Source of the DNA: Ulva prolifera | Lineage: Eukaryota > Chlorophyta > Ulvophyceae > Ulvales > Ulvaceae | DNA: 64,000 nucleotides | Assembly (NCBI GenBank): GCA_023078555.1 | Contig: CM041201.1 | Span: 129,213-193,212, forward strand | Direction: 5' to 3' | In this document: one piece after another, positions 25,679 to 37,555 of the stretch | Layout of the letters: each line of letters begins with the position of its first letter | How positions within the stretch are numbered: position 1 is the stretch's first letter | Made by a program: the position numbers and the translations under genes | The notes under the pieces: model-generated | What the model saw: the letters and a program-made list of their open reading frames with translations, nothing else | The model's database searches: none | Told to the model about the DNA's origin: nothing

Positions 25679-26559
25679 CTAGTAGTCGTCATTGAAATGA
25701 ATAGCTCCTGTCTTGGCAACCACGAAGACGGTGGCGAACATAGACAACGTCATAGCAGTGAACGTACAAAACAATATAATCTGGCCCCTTGTGATCTTCG
25801 TCCACCAGGGAGCTGTGGAGATGGGGTCAGCCTCCATTGTAGGAGACATCATGCTTGGCTCTGAGTCCTGGTCCAAAGTGGTCATGTCACCAAACGGTGA
25901 CGCAGAGGAGAGAGAAGAGGTGCCGAAAGGTGATGCGGGCTTTGCTGCTGCATCGCCGGCCATCGGTGGGGGCGCATTAGCTTTGGGCTTGGCCTTGGGC
26001 GCTGAATCGCCACCTGCAAGAAGCTGGAATATGGAAAGCATTACAACAGAGGAGACATATTGTTGCCGTTAGCAAGGTCATCATGAAGTCCTGTCAGCCG
26101 CTATTGGGACTGTTCGTTCGACAGAGGTCAATGCCCCCAGCATCTGCTCACGGCTGCAAAGCCAGGCAACCACGCACCCCCCGCTGGTTTGAACGCGTCC
26201 GGGAATTCCTCGACTGTTGCGAGTTTATCAACACCGGCTTCTTGTCCGAAAGCTTCGTACGCCTCAGCCCCAATCCCCGTTTTCCCTGTCAGTTCCGCTT
26301 TGTCCCGCTTGAGCAGATTTGCCACTTGCGCGGCCCCTTCATTGAAGACTTCTGCAATATTCGAGTACACTCACAGCAGTCTATTATAATGTCCTTGATA
26401 TGTGATTGCGGCGCAGGACGTGTCAAGCCATCACTTCATCGTGCCGGCAGCAGGAGGCTAGATCGCACTCTTCTTCTTGGCGCAAGCCACAACTCCTCTT
26501 CTACTCTTCCCCGACGTCGTCCGGCTGTTACACGTCACGGAACAGCTCATAGATACCAT
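25679..26559 (-). CDS. Plastid-targeted single-pass membrane protein, unknown function
   Basis: Three exons join in phase: 26559-26469, 26351-26178 and 26013-25679 (TAG), giving 199 aa. The first encodes a Ser/Thr/Arg-rich, acid-free leader ending GVVACAKKK, a good chloroplast transit peptide with VVAC/A as likely cleavage site. Next come a polar, helical segment (AAQVANLLKRDKAELTGKTG), a Pro/Ala/Ser-rich spacer, a basic-flanked membrane helix near the C-terminus (IILFCTFTAMTLSMFATVFV) and a short tail ending HFNDDY. A thylakoid or envelope protein with most of its mass on one side is inferred. The layout recalls small green-lineage photosystem-associated proteins such as MPH1, but I cannot confirm homology. 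Divergent from CLPR2 across about 480 bp. Confidence 0.75.
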
Positions 26560-27040
26560 GTTACACTGTCGTTCGCAAAAAGTGCTGAAAGAGGTGAACG
26601 CCGGGATGCGCGGTGTCGCGTGAGAGATCACGCCCAGATGCTGCGATCGACGAGTACACAAACAGCTAGTATTCATCCGGGAGACGACGCAAACGATGTA
26701 GCATATCGCGCCCTGTGTCGCGACCCGACGCGTGGCTTGTTGTGCACGTTGCTTGCCAGGATTCGCGCGCGCGGGCTGCGACGACCACCGTAGCCATGCG
26801 AAAAACAGGGGAGTTGCACCAACGCGCTGAGCCCTGGTGGTCCAAGTCGGAGCGTGGAAATTGACGTAGTAGCATACCAAATGAAGTAACCTCTGCGGTG
26901 CCTGCGAATGAAGACATTCACACAGCTCGTCCGTGCCACACCGGCAATGCGTTTCTTGCCGTAAGTGAACCTTCCACGTTTTGTGCTTGGCTACAGAAAG
27001 TGAAATTGTGACCCCCAAAACTTCAAGGCTGACTGTCAAC
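26560..27040. promoter_or_regulatory. Shared divergent promoter of two plastid-protein genes
   Basis: 481 bp separate the start codons of the plastid membrane-protein gene (minus) and CLPR2 (plus). No gene seen. Co-regulation through shared elements is possible but not shown. Confidence 0.4.
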
Positions 27041-30000
27041 ATGTCGCGAGCCTTGGCCCATGGACGTGCAGGGCGCTCTTCCGCGGCAAGGTCTGCGCCT
27101 GTCGTGTTGGTGCATGCTACACTTGCCCGCCCTCTGTTTCATAACTCATCTTGCAGAACAGGCCAAACCATTCATCTTGCGATTCGTTGCCATCCCAGAG
27201 ATCTTGATTCCCTGGTTTTATTTAATGCTGCTCTGGCACATACGTGTACCCTGCTGATAGCACAATCCACCCAGCCATCGCTGTGCTATGGCTGCCTCCT
27301 TTGTGCATTTCTACTCCCTACACAGCAGCACGGTGTTGGAGCTTGGAGGTCACCGGATGTATCCGTGCAGGTGTCCATCAGCACCAGCCCAGTATACAGG
27401 CTTCCACCGACACAGCGCATCGATGCCTGGCTACGAAGTGAGCTCATCAGCAAGTTTCCACATCAAGACGAAGAAGTCCCTGTCTGCTCCCAGCTGCTCT
27501 GGGCCACGCCGGACACGGGCCACGATGATGCCAGTCGGGGTACCTCGGGTGCCATACCGTCTCCCACGAAGCAATTACTGGGCGTGGGTGGACATCTGGA
27601 ACTGCCTGTACCGTGAGCGTATCGTCTTCCTATCAAAGGTACGTTGTAGCCACACATCTTGGCCGCTTGCATGTCTGAACAGGCCGTCCTGCCACTTGCC
27701 AGAACAACATCTGCCACCAGCTGTCGCGAATGCCATTTCCTTGTGATGCATCAAGGCTGACGCACACAACGGACGTTCAGAGTCCCTTCTGTGTACTTTC
27801 ACCCACGCTTCACACTTGCCATGGCGCCTGTTGCAGTCAAGACCCTTGCCTTCCTAAAGTCGAACCGCGGCAAGCATTCTCTCACAATTGAAGCGTCCGA
27901 TCATTTTTCGCATCACCAACTCCTTGCGTCCGGTGTTACAAGCGCAAACTTCATGCTCCGCCGCTCAGGCCTCCAGCCAAACTTGCTGCAAGCATCTCTT
28001 TCGCCTGCTTCCTCTCCACTCCACCCTGTTCCTAACCCAGCGCTCACATCTCAGTGCACATGTCACGCAGCGCCACATGGTCACGTTCACCCAGAACAAC
28101 CGCTTTCATCCTGTCTGCTTTGCGCTTGACGATCAGTGAACCAACAGCAAGTGCTCCGTGCCAGTGAGCCTGTATCTGCTACCCGTGTGAGCACATGGTG
28201 GGGTGTTCTGGCTCCCGATGCAGTCGAGTCTGCTACAGGCACCCACTACCCACCGCGTGGATCGCACCATGCGAGGTCTTCCACACACCTTGCACAGCAC
28301 GTGCGCAAGCCGGCCGGCCAGCATCGTGCTCCACAGGGCCACCCGGAGCTCAACTCTGTGCCGTGCTGCAGGCGATCGACGATGAGCTCGGCAACCAGCT
28401 CGTCGCGACGATGCTGTACCTCGACAGCGAGAACAAGAAGGACATCTCGGTGTACATCAATGCGAGTGGCGGCGACGTCGTGCCGTGCCTCGCGCTGCAT
28501 GACACCATGAAGCACATCGGCTCTGACGTCGCGACCGTCGGCTTCGGCGGCGTCATGGGCATGGCCGGGTTCCTCCTCGCCTGCGGTGCTTCCCCCCCCT
28601 CTCCCTCACCTCCGCCTGCACGGCGTGATGTGCTGACTGACGGCAGTGTGCATGCTGCTCATGCGACCGGTTTCCGAGTGTTTTTTTGTTTCTAAAATGC
28701 AGTTGAGATGCAGATTGTTTTTGGTGTTGTTGCGCTCTGTGCCGTGCTGTGCCCCTCTGATGCTTGAGTGCTGCCGGTGTGCGTGGTGGTGCCTCTGCTG
28801 CTAGCTCTACTGAGCGCGGCTCCATGTGATCTGATGCCTTGGGTCGCTGCGCTTGCCAGATCGTCTCCTGTGGCTGGTCGGGCGGTCTCCAGCGCTATCC
28901 CGCGGTGCCGCACCTCCGCCGCATGCATCTGCGATTGGTGCTGTGCTCGAGACCTGCTGCTGTGTATACAGCTCAGTCCAACACGTGTACATGGATGCGC
29001 TGCCGGCTGCGCATTTGCTGTGGTGATGTGCAGCGTGGCATACCCTCCGCTACAAAGCGGAGGCTACAACACCTGTCGCCGCTGACGTCTACGCCAGCCA
29101 CAGTGCCACCATCTGCCTGGGCCACGACGTGTGCGTGGGCATGCGCAAGGAGGGGCACTCATGAACATGGCCGTGTCTGCAATGCATGCTGCGAGCGCGC
29201 GTGCGGCGCCCAGGCCAGAGCCTGGGAGGCAGGTTGCACCGCGTGCAGCAACCACCATCACAGCACAAAACACATGCATCCCATCTCCACACATCGCCGC
29301 CTCAGGCGGGGGTGCAGGGGGGCTGCACCGCAGGCATGCGCCGGCACGGGCCACTGCCAACGCACGATTGGCAGCGTTGTCAGTGTGATCGATCGTTGGC
29401 GATGATTGATCCCATTGATCAGTGATCGCACGCGTGTGTGACAAGAACAGCGGCGGGCGGGCAGGGCGCACTGCCGGAGCCACGCACAAGAACAGAGCCA
29501 TCGCCGGCAGTTGCGCGCGTGTGTGTGTCTGTGTCTGTGTGTCTGTGTGGCTGGGGGTGGGGGTGGGGGTGACGGCGCGGGTTTGTGTACAGGGAAGCGC
29601 GGCAAGCGCTACTGCCTGCCACACACAAGCATCATGCTGCACCACCCGACGGGCGTCGCGCGGGGGCAGGCGTCGGACGTGCACAACGAGGGCCGCGAGC
29701 TGCTGCGCACGCGCGACTACATGGACGCCACCCTCTCTGTCGCCACCGGCCGCTCCTTCGACGCGATCCAAAACGTGCGCCTCGAATTGCAGCCCCTGCC
29801 GCATCTCTGTGCTGTCTTTTGCTGCTGTTTCTTGTGGCGCTGCACGTCGGGGGCCTCACGAAGGATTGCATGCCTGGTGTCTCACTGCTGGAGCTGCCTC
29901 GTGATAGGCTGGGCGACTGCTGTCAGCGTCACGATGCTGCCTGTCGGCTGAGTCCAGTCCCTGTGGCTTGAGCTTGAGCACAAGGCGAGGTGCCTTGTCT

Positions 30001-30173
30001 GGCACAGTACAGTGTGAGCACAGCTGTGCTGAAGCAGTGGTCAAGTGTAGTCTGTGAAGCGGGTCTGTGTTGCTGTGCAGGATCTTGAGCGGGCGCTGTA
30101 CATGTCGCCTCAAGATGCGAAGGAGTACGGGGTGATTGACCGCATACTGCAGCCGTACGACTTCAAGCAGTGA
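27041..30173 (+). CDS. CLPR2: ClpR2, non-proteolytic subunit of the plastid Clp protease
   Basis: ClpR subunits form mixed heptameric rings with ClpP in the chloroplast stroma and lack catalysis. Exons 27400-27638, 28372-28585, 29593-29774 and 30081-30173 (TGA) join in phase; a first exon, 27041-27185, is inferred and encodes a transit peptide ([20 protein letters not shown]). Total 290 aa. ClpR2-like features are PRVPYR and [15 protein letters not shown] before the fold, [29 protein letters not shown], and [20 protein letters not shown] near the end. The nucleophile Ser of ClpP is replaced by Gly (about residue 191, in GGVMGMAGF), while the His of IMLHHP is kept. Introns are long (about 730 and 1007 bp), one with a TG-rich microsatellite. 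Confidence 0.92.
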
Positions 30174-30618
30174 TTGGGTGCTGCTGCAAGGCAAAATTGC
30201 TCTGGACCTCCGTCCCCGACGTCTTCTACAACGATTTGGTGGGCCTCCAAGGTAGACCGAGCACGTGGAGATTCGGGTTGGTCCTTTGCGAAGTCGTTGT
30301 AACCCTCTGACCACCAGCATTGCCATCATGCCACTTGACTGGGCAGGACACGGCAATGTATATTTGATGATGTTGGACTGGCACCTCTTTCACAATCACA
30401 GTAATAATATTTGATGATATTATCGTGCATATACGGGGAGTATCTTCCAGCTATGTTTTCGGTATGAGTAGCGGATGACGTGCGGAGTTAGGGATCGACG
30501 GAACGTGTTCATTCTTCACGACACTCTCAATCCAGAGCCATGCGCAAGCTGCAGCGCCACCATAACAGGCCCGCTCGGATGTGTGATCTGACCCTTCAAG
30601 TTTAGCAACGCGTCCCTG
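30174..30618. other. Intergenic, CLPR2 / phosphoacetylglucosamine mutase (tandem)
   Basis: 445 bp with a TGTAA at 30298-30302 for CLPR2 and, after it, an AT-rich stretch before the next gene. No gene seen. Confidence 0.5.
30298..30302 (+). terminator. TGTAA poly(A) signal for CLPR2
   Basis: TGTAA 125 nt after the stop codon, in the usual chlorophyte position. Confidence 0.55.
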
Positions 30619-33600
30619 ATGTCGCATGTTACATTGAGCAAGGCAGTGCTGGCTGCATCCGCACAGCATCCAAAGCCACCAGACTTCAGACCCAGCTATG
30701 GTACAGCAGGATTCCGGACAATTGCTCAGGATCTAGACAGCACACTGTTTCGATGTGGCATCTTGGCGGGGCTGAGGGCACAACAGTGTGCCTCTGCTGT
30801 CGGACTCATGGTCACGGCCAGTCACAACCCAGAACCGGACAACGGCGTGAAAATGGTCGAGTCCAACGGTATGAAGCTAACATGTGTACGGAGCGACGTG
30901 GTGATCATCGTCTGCAGGAGATGCCGAGCACTTTGCGTGCAGGCGAGATGCTGATTCCAGATTGGGAAGCCTACGCAACAGCGGTAGCCAACGCCAACAC
31001 CGATCAAGAGCTCTTCGACGCACTACAGCACGTGATCGAAAACGAGAACATCACGGCAAGTGCAAACGCAACTGTCTTGATTGGCGGAGATACACGCCCT
31101 CATACCGAGGCGCTGGTACATGCAGCCTGCCAAGGGGTGGAACTCAGTGGCGCTCGTGTCGTGAACATCGGAACATGCACGACTCCCGTGCTTCACTATT
31201 CCGTCCTGCAACATAATCAGCCCAGCCTAGCCCCGTACGGACAGCGACTGGTGGAGGCATTCAAATGTTTGACTTCAGGTGCACTCCTCCCTTGCCAGAC
31301 TGGATCACTGCTGGCACCACCAGAACACCTGTGTTTCGTATCCCACCGTTTTCACCACCACCTTCTGAACAAATCAGACCGTCATTACACACGTACGGAA
31401 ATTCGTGAATTGCCCAGGCAAGGTGTCTGCCCATATCGCATCTCAGCACACATCAGCTCATCGACAATACCACAGAAATGCAGCCACACAGGCTGCATGG
31501 CGGCCGTGATGACTGCACCTGCAAAAGCTGTCCTCGAGCCATCTGTCGCCTCCGAGCGCATGCTAACCTCGATTGCGTGTCCACCGTGCTTCCATGTCAT
31601 ATGCATCTATCCCTGCATAAAACACACCAGTAAAGTACAGTAAATCTGAATTTGCTGAGCCGTATCCTATTGGACATTGACAACTCCGAGTTGACGGGAC
31701 CACATATGCCGACCAGTGCTGCGATCATACTCACGACCACACAGCACTATCACACAGCACCACATCCATCAACGCCCACGCAGCTCCATCCTGAGGGGGG
31801 AGCCTGCGGCGACTTGCGCGTTGGGCCGGCAACGGCCGGGCTGCCAGCTTGGGCCACCACGGCCGCGGCGCGGTCGTTTTGCGTGAGGGCCCGGGGCTGC
31901 GGGTCTTTGTGGCTGGTGAGCGGGCGGGTGCGCGGGTGCGTGTTCGGTGGGTGTCTGTCATGCTGTGGTTGAGCGCCGTCTTCAGGTTCGGCGAGGGTGT
32001 ACATCTCCTGCCGTGCATGCATCGTGGCGTAGGCATGCTTGTGTGTTGCCCCTGGTGGTGCTACCAGCCACTCCGACTTAGTCCTCACAACCTGACTCCA
32101 GCCTCTCTCCATTGCGAGCTCACAAACAGCCCGCCACTCCTGCCCACCTCCGCTACACATTCTCAGCCCCAAATCACTCCTCCATCGCAAGCCCACCGCA
32201 ACAAACCATATACCGTACTGAAATTAAACCCATCGACATCGAGGGCAGCGTTATTGTGTACAAAATATTTCTGGGGCACGCCAATTTGGCCACCGTTATG
32301 CGTTACAGGTGTTTTAAAATTTTCGGAGACTCGGCGTGACGTGACGTGAGGTGCTCTAAGCGTTACGGGTGTACGAAATATTCCTGGATATACGGCCCAT
32401 CTGGCCACCGTTACAGCGAGGTGTTTCAACGCCTCTGCAGGCCTGCGTTATGCGTTACGTGTCGATGGGTTTAATTTAGTACGGTACTCACTCACAGCGC
32501 CCCATCAGTCCGCCTCTGTGACTCCGCTTGCTGGTGCAAAGGCAATCATATTCTGCCAGTGCAGAGTGCAAGGCGCCAGAACTCTCAATCTGCCTCGACT
32601 GTGCTCGCGGTGTCGGTGCCCTGTCGCCAGATGGCCTCCTCCCCAAGCCTGCCCAATCATCGCAGCTGGACGCATCGTCCAGCCAGGCCAGCACGCCACC
32701 GCCGCAAGCCCTCCACGTCCCCTCCCATGGCCTCTCCATCTCGCTGCACAACACCCCTCCCCCTCCCACCACCCCCCCCACCCCCACCGGCCTGAACGAC
32801 GGCTGCGGCAGTGACTTCGTCCAGACTCAGATGCAGTGGCCACAGGGGCTATCCGCCGCCGACGCTGCGCATGCTGCGTGCTGCGCGTCCTTCGACGGCG
32901 ACGCCGACCGCATCATCTTCTACTCGCCGGCGCAGCCCGCGGCGGCTGGGCCCCCTGCGGCCGGGACCCCGCAGCGGCCGTGCATCCTTGATGGCGACTA
33001 TATCGCCGCACTGGTGGCCATGTTTGCACAGGAGGTGCTTGAGGCTCTGCCCAAGACGGAAGAGCTGTCCCTCGGTGCGCGGCCGCGCACTCTGACCATG
33101 TCCGCGATGTATGTGTCCGCCGGGGCAGTAACACGTCACACTTTTGTATTACATTCGTCTCAGGGCCAGCGCGCGCATATCAATGACTGATTGCCGCGGG
33201 AAAGGGCGGGGGGCTTGTGCCGGGCCCGATACAGCCGGGCAACTTTTGAACCCATCAACGCCTCTATGGATGTGGCTATGTGACGATGCATGCATGCATA
33301 AATGAATCAAAATGGCCACGTGGCCTTTCACACTGTCCACAAAGGCATGGCTCTCGTACGCAGTACAGAGCCCCATCGTCCGTCCTCCGCATTCACACGC
33401 TCGCATACTGCGCGTGCGCGCGATCCAGCAGCCAAGACGGGTGCGGTCGTGGCGCAGGGGTCGTGCAGACGGCGTACTCCAACGGCGGCGCGACGGCGGC
33501 CCTCGCCGCGCGCCACGTCGCCACCACCCTCGCGCTCACCGGCGTGAAGCACCTGCACGCCGCCGCGGCCGCCTTCGACGTCGGCGTCTACTTCGAGGCC

Positions 33601-34717
33601 AACGGCCACGGCAGCGTGCTTTTCAGCGCGCGCCTGCTGCGCGTGCTGCGCGAGCTCTCAGCGCGCAGTGCGGCCGGGGAGCTCAGCGGCGCGGAGGGGC
33701 ACGCGGTGGCGACGATGCGTGCGTTTATGGAGGTGCGCTGCGGCCGCGTCCGATCCCATCTGCACGGCGTCGCACGATTCATGCTTCAGGCTTGCATACA
33801 ATGTTGAGAGTGAGGTGCTAGGGCAGCGGTGCGGTGCTGCAAGACACTCAGCAGATGCAAGCGATACGGATTTCCTTGGCAGGGAAGGCCTCTTGGCCTC
33901 TTGATGTGATACGATGCGGCCGCCGGCCTGACTCGCGGTGGTGTTGGGGGTTTGGCTCGTGGCCACGTGTGCCACCAGGAGACAGCGGGCTTGCCTCACG
34001 TTGGTGTCCCCGCAGGGACTGCTGCCGCCAAGCAGCCAGGTGCTGATTTGTTTCAGGTGTTCATTTCAGCCATTGCCACGAGAGGCTCCTTGCAGTCTGC
34101 TGCTGATACAGGCGGCCAGCGCACCGCGTAATCCATCATTTCAATCCATCACGTCTCAATGGACGTCGTTGCTCCGGTAAGCGCGCGCTCGTGTATCAAC
34201 TTTTTGTTTCAACAGTCGGGCAAGTCAGATCAACGATGCAGATCTATACATACGACCTTGACAGCTCCACCCCGACGCAAACAACGCGCCATGAGCAACC
34301 GAGTTGCCCCCGCCCATGCAGATTGTCAATCCCGCAGTCGGGGACGCATGGTCCAACCTCCTCCTCGTGGCGGCCATACTCAAACGCTCCCACCTCTCCG
34401 CCTCGGGCTGGCGCAGCCTCTACCGGCCTCTCGCGGCGCGCCTCGCAACCCTACGCGTCGCCGATCGCGCCGCGATCGAGACCACATGCATGGACACTCG
34501 CGCGACGAGCCCGGCCGGGATGCAGGAGGCGATCGACGCCGCCGTGGCGCAGGTGCCGCAAGGCCGTGCCTTCGTGCGGCCCTCCGGCACGCAGGATGTG
34601 GTCAGGGTGTATGCGGAGGCCGGGACCCAGGAGGAGGCGGACAGGCTGGCACTGGAGGTGCTGCGGCTGGTGCATTTGTTCGCGGCGGGCATTGAAGCCG
34701 TGCCGATGACCTTCTAG
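30619..34717 (+). CDS. PGM3: Phosphoacetylglucosamine mutase (AGM1/PGM3)
   Basis: Interconverts GlcNAc-6-P and GlcNAc-1-P in the UDP-GlcNAc pathway for N-glycans and GPI anchors (cytosol). Five exons join in phase: 30619-30868, 30943-31278, 32565-33074, 33458-33732 and 34322-34717, giving 588 aa. Phosphoserine loop MVTASHNP (Ser68), metal-binding loop SFDGDADRI, sugar-binding loop FEANGHGS, and the phosphate-binding [15 protein letters not shown] are all present and in order; [10 protein letters not shown] and TGVKHLHA are also family hallmarks. Exon 3 carries a Pro/Ser/Gln-rich insert of about 50 residues between LDCARGVGA and GSDFVQTQ, which accounts for the slightly large size. Intron 2 (1286 bp) contains an inverted-repeat element. 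The start ATG is the first in frame and fits the family N-terminus. Confidence 0.95.
32213..32484. mobile_element. MITE-like element, copy 2, TA-flanked
   Basis: A 272-bp segment bounded by near-perfect terminal inverted repeats of about 26 bp: left CCGTACTGAAATTAAACCCA, right end the complement lacking one base. TA dinucleotides flank both ends, as expected of a TA target-site duplication. The inside holds two diverged copies of a unit (GTGTAC.AAATATT.CTGG, then TGGCCACCGTTA) at about 32256-32314 and 32369-32426. No coding capacity. Lies in intron 2 of the phosphoacetylglucosamine mutase gene. Confidence 0.8.
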
Positions 34718-34732
34718 GTGCATGGTAGAGCC

Positions 34733-34750
34733 GGGGGGGGGGGGGGGGGG
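34733..34750. repeat. Poly-G tract (18 G)
   Basis: Eighteen consecutive G only 15 nt after the PGM3 stop codon. Confidence 0.9.
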
Positions 34751-35440
34751 CGTACATCAGCCGCGTTTCCGGGTGATCAGATGAGGCACACATGGTTATG
34801 CTCATGAAGGCTAGGATGATCGTGTATAACTGCGGGTTGATTAGCCTGACGGTGATCCCCAGGAGTGACCTTAATGGCGAACAGGTTGCCTGGGCCGAGT
34901 ATGATGCAGGCGGCTGCCCCAGATAGGCATTGCACATGTGGGTGGCCAGCAGGGGCCATCGATTCCCTGTGCATGATGCACAGCGAGCTGCAATTCTGGG
35001 TCTCATGTCCTGTGCACCTAGGGTCTCACGCTTGGTCTATCCGCAATGGAGAAGTGGTTCGTTGCCAACAGGTTGGCTTGCGGCACAGCTTTGCGGACTG
35101 CAGTATGTATACACACCACGGATTTCCAGCTACAACGAAATGAATCACTAGGCTACAGCGATAGATGATGCTTGAGGCAACTCTCACATGATTAACATGG
35201 CTATTGCTGGCAACCATTATGCTTGTAATTGGTCAGTCCGTGACAGACATTGTGCTGTCGCTCCGATGCACATATTGTATGCTCATCTTTTGTAATAACT
35301 GGACGAGATTAACGGGGCGGCGCATGTCGCTGCCGCTTGATAGGTTTTGTTGTTGTGCATGACCATGCTGTTGCGACATCACCCTAGGCATGCAACCCCC
35401 AATCAGCCGGTGCACCTTGACCAGCCACCCGCTGTCGAAA

Positions 35441-35458
35441 ATGTAATCAAGATTACAT
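35441..35458. terminator. Palindromic TGTAA site in a convergent gene pair
   Basis: ATGTAATCAAGATTACAT puts a TGTAA on each strand within 18 bp. It lies about 85 nt past the QCR7 stop on the minus strand, a typical poly(A)-signal distance; for the plus-strand PGM3 it would be a distal signal. Confidence 0.5.
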
Positions 35459-35539
35459 GTGGGTGAAGTCCGGTTCAGCATAGACATGCGCCTACTAACC
35501 ACTGCCAGGGCATTGCCAGACCTCAGAATCAGAAATGCT

Positions 35540-37555
35540 TTAAGGGATCTGCCTGTCCTTGGAGCGGCCGGCTCCTACCCCAAACCGCTCTGCCTCCTCA
35601 TCTTCAACGCGCTTGAGTGTACCCTGCACAGACTTCATGCTCAAGCAAGCGACAAGGGGTCGATGTACATATCCTTTCCTATACCCGATCGGCCCCGTGA
35701 CCACCCTTGAGAGGCCTGGCTCAGAACTGATGGCGTAGGCGATCAATCTGACCGTATCTGGACGGGGCCCCAAACAATCACATACGACTTTGGCAAAAGC
35801 GCATGCATTCTTGTGCACACAGCTGTTCAGTACAGTCAGAACTGAATGCCCGGCAGGATACCAAGTCATAGGGGCAAGTGGTATGGAACACAGGTCAGAC
35901 TGACTCGTGAGGGAGTTGTACACGCACTGGCCACGGCGGCAGCCGCTGCCAGCATGATGATCGCGTACATGGCCGCTTCTGCAGCATTCTTGCATAAAGA
36001 CAGTGCCCTGAATCGTTTAAGCGAATCAGACAATTTGCCCCTCAACACCAGCAAAGCTGAGCCAGAGGACATGCACACACAGACAACTCTGCAGGTGGTC
36101 AGGCATGAATCGCGATGGTGCAAGTCTCTGCATCGGAGGCATGCTTGGATATAGCAGTCAGCGCGGACAAGACGGGCTTTCACAGGCTGTGATGCACTGA
36201 AGCAACATAGTCTACGTCTGTGTAAGATAGTGTGAAGAAGCATGCCAGATCACGACAGACAATCCAGCACGTCAGAGGAAATGCCCTGATTGCCTGCAGT
36301 AGTACGCATTTTTTCGGAGTAGCACGCATTTTTTCCCCGACCATTGCCTCATAAGTCTTCGCATGCACAGTTAGAACTCAAGTCTGCGAAGCTACATTTT
36401 TTGTGCATGTATATTTGATCACTCTCTTTCAGTGCATGTGCTTCTGAGGCTGCTTGACCAGCATGTCCAATGAAGTATGTGGCACAGTGCCCTCTGCTTC
36501 ACTGTGTCTGCCTGACACGGAGAAACAGAGGTTACTGTGCAGCGATCAATGCGCTAGGGACAGAACTGTATCGAGCAAGGATGTTTTGGTGGAACAGCAA
36601 CAGAAATGTGCAGACAAAATTGCACTGCGTTTCAACTGCATGACTGTGAGCTCGCCAGCGGCCCATGCTTGCAGACATACCTGCAGGTAGTACTCGAAAG
36701 GCGTCTGTTGATCCTGCATATCCTTGGGCAAGGATACGTGCTTCAAGCTTAGGTCCATAGCGCGCTTGTGGCGCTGCATTCTGGCATCTAAGACATCTTG
36801 CGGAGTCCGCCTCAGGGCCTCTTCAATGTTCTGCAGCATTCAAGGACGTCAAGTCATGCAACCGATCCCTCGGTGCATTCCAAATGCAGCTTGAAGCCAC
36901 AAAGGTCTCTGAAGTTACCAGCCGCAGATTATTTACAGGCACACAGAGCGATCTTTGTGTCTAGCATGCCGGTACACAGTGCATAATGGTACTGGTATGT
37001 GCATAATGACAAAGATAGCCAACACCCAACGGAATTCGCCACAAACTACTGACTCTGTAGAGCAAGCAACAAGCATACCACGCTCTTTCCGACGCGCAGA
37101 CCTCCAAGGCTGGCCCACCCGAGTTCCTTGCACATCTAGTGTACCAGAGAAGACAGGAGACTGTGCAATTGAAACATAATGGATGTAGCGACACGTTGGG
37201 AAGAAATGTGGGCGCACCGGATGACTGTCCGGATCCAACAGGTCATCTACACGTAGGCCATACTTGCGCAGCTCTCCGCCAACCTCAGCCTGGTAAGCTT
37301 TGGACCACCTCTCGAGGAATGGCTCAAACATCCGAGCAAAAGACTGCAAGAAACACCATACATGAATGTCATTCTGGATCGGACGCTGTATATTTGCGGA
37401 AACATCCCAAAACGGACTACAAGCTCTTGCACGAAGCGTAGGAGCAAAAGGGATCTGGTCAACTCGACAAGGATATGGCGACGAGAAGTTTCACAGCTTA
37501 TGTTGTAATCTTCAACATCGTGCTCAAACGATTGCCGTACCCGAAGCATCGCCAT
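35540..37555 (-). CDS. QCR7: Cytochrome bc1 complex subunit 7 (QCR7, 14 kDa)
   Basis: Small matrix-side subunit of mitochondrial complex III. Four exons join in phase 0: 37555-37541 (only 15 nt, MAMLR), 37343-37218, 36830-36681 and 35623-35540 (TAA), giving 124 aa, the family's usual length. Matches to plant QCR7: ELRKYGLRVDDLLDPD, NIEEALRRTPQDVLDARMQR, KRAMDLSLKHVSLPKDMQ, QTPFEYYLQ, and a C-terminal VEDEEAERFGVG ending DRQIP. No cleavable presequence, as usual for this subunit. The last intron is about 1.06 kb. Divergent from CCT1 across 492 bp and convergent with PGM3. Confidence 0.93.

Larger units (their letters stand above)
34718..35539. other. Convergent intergenic region, PGM3 / QCR7
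   Basis: 822 bp between convergent stop codons. Holds a run of 18 G at 34733-34750, TGTAA on the plus strand at 35224 and 35291, and the palindromic TGTAA site at 35441-35458. No gene seen. Confidence 0.55.

Noticed and set aside
29520..29575. TG-rich repeat as a functional element
   Set aside because: Simple microsatellite just before the CLPR2 exon 4 acceptor; a polypyrimidine/TG tract there is unremarkable.
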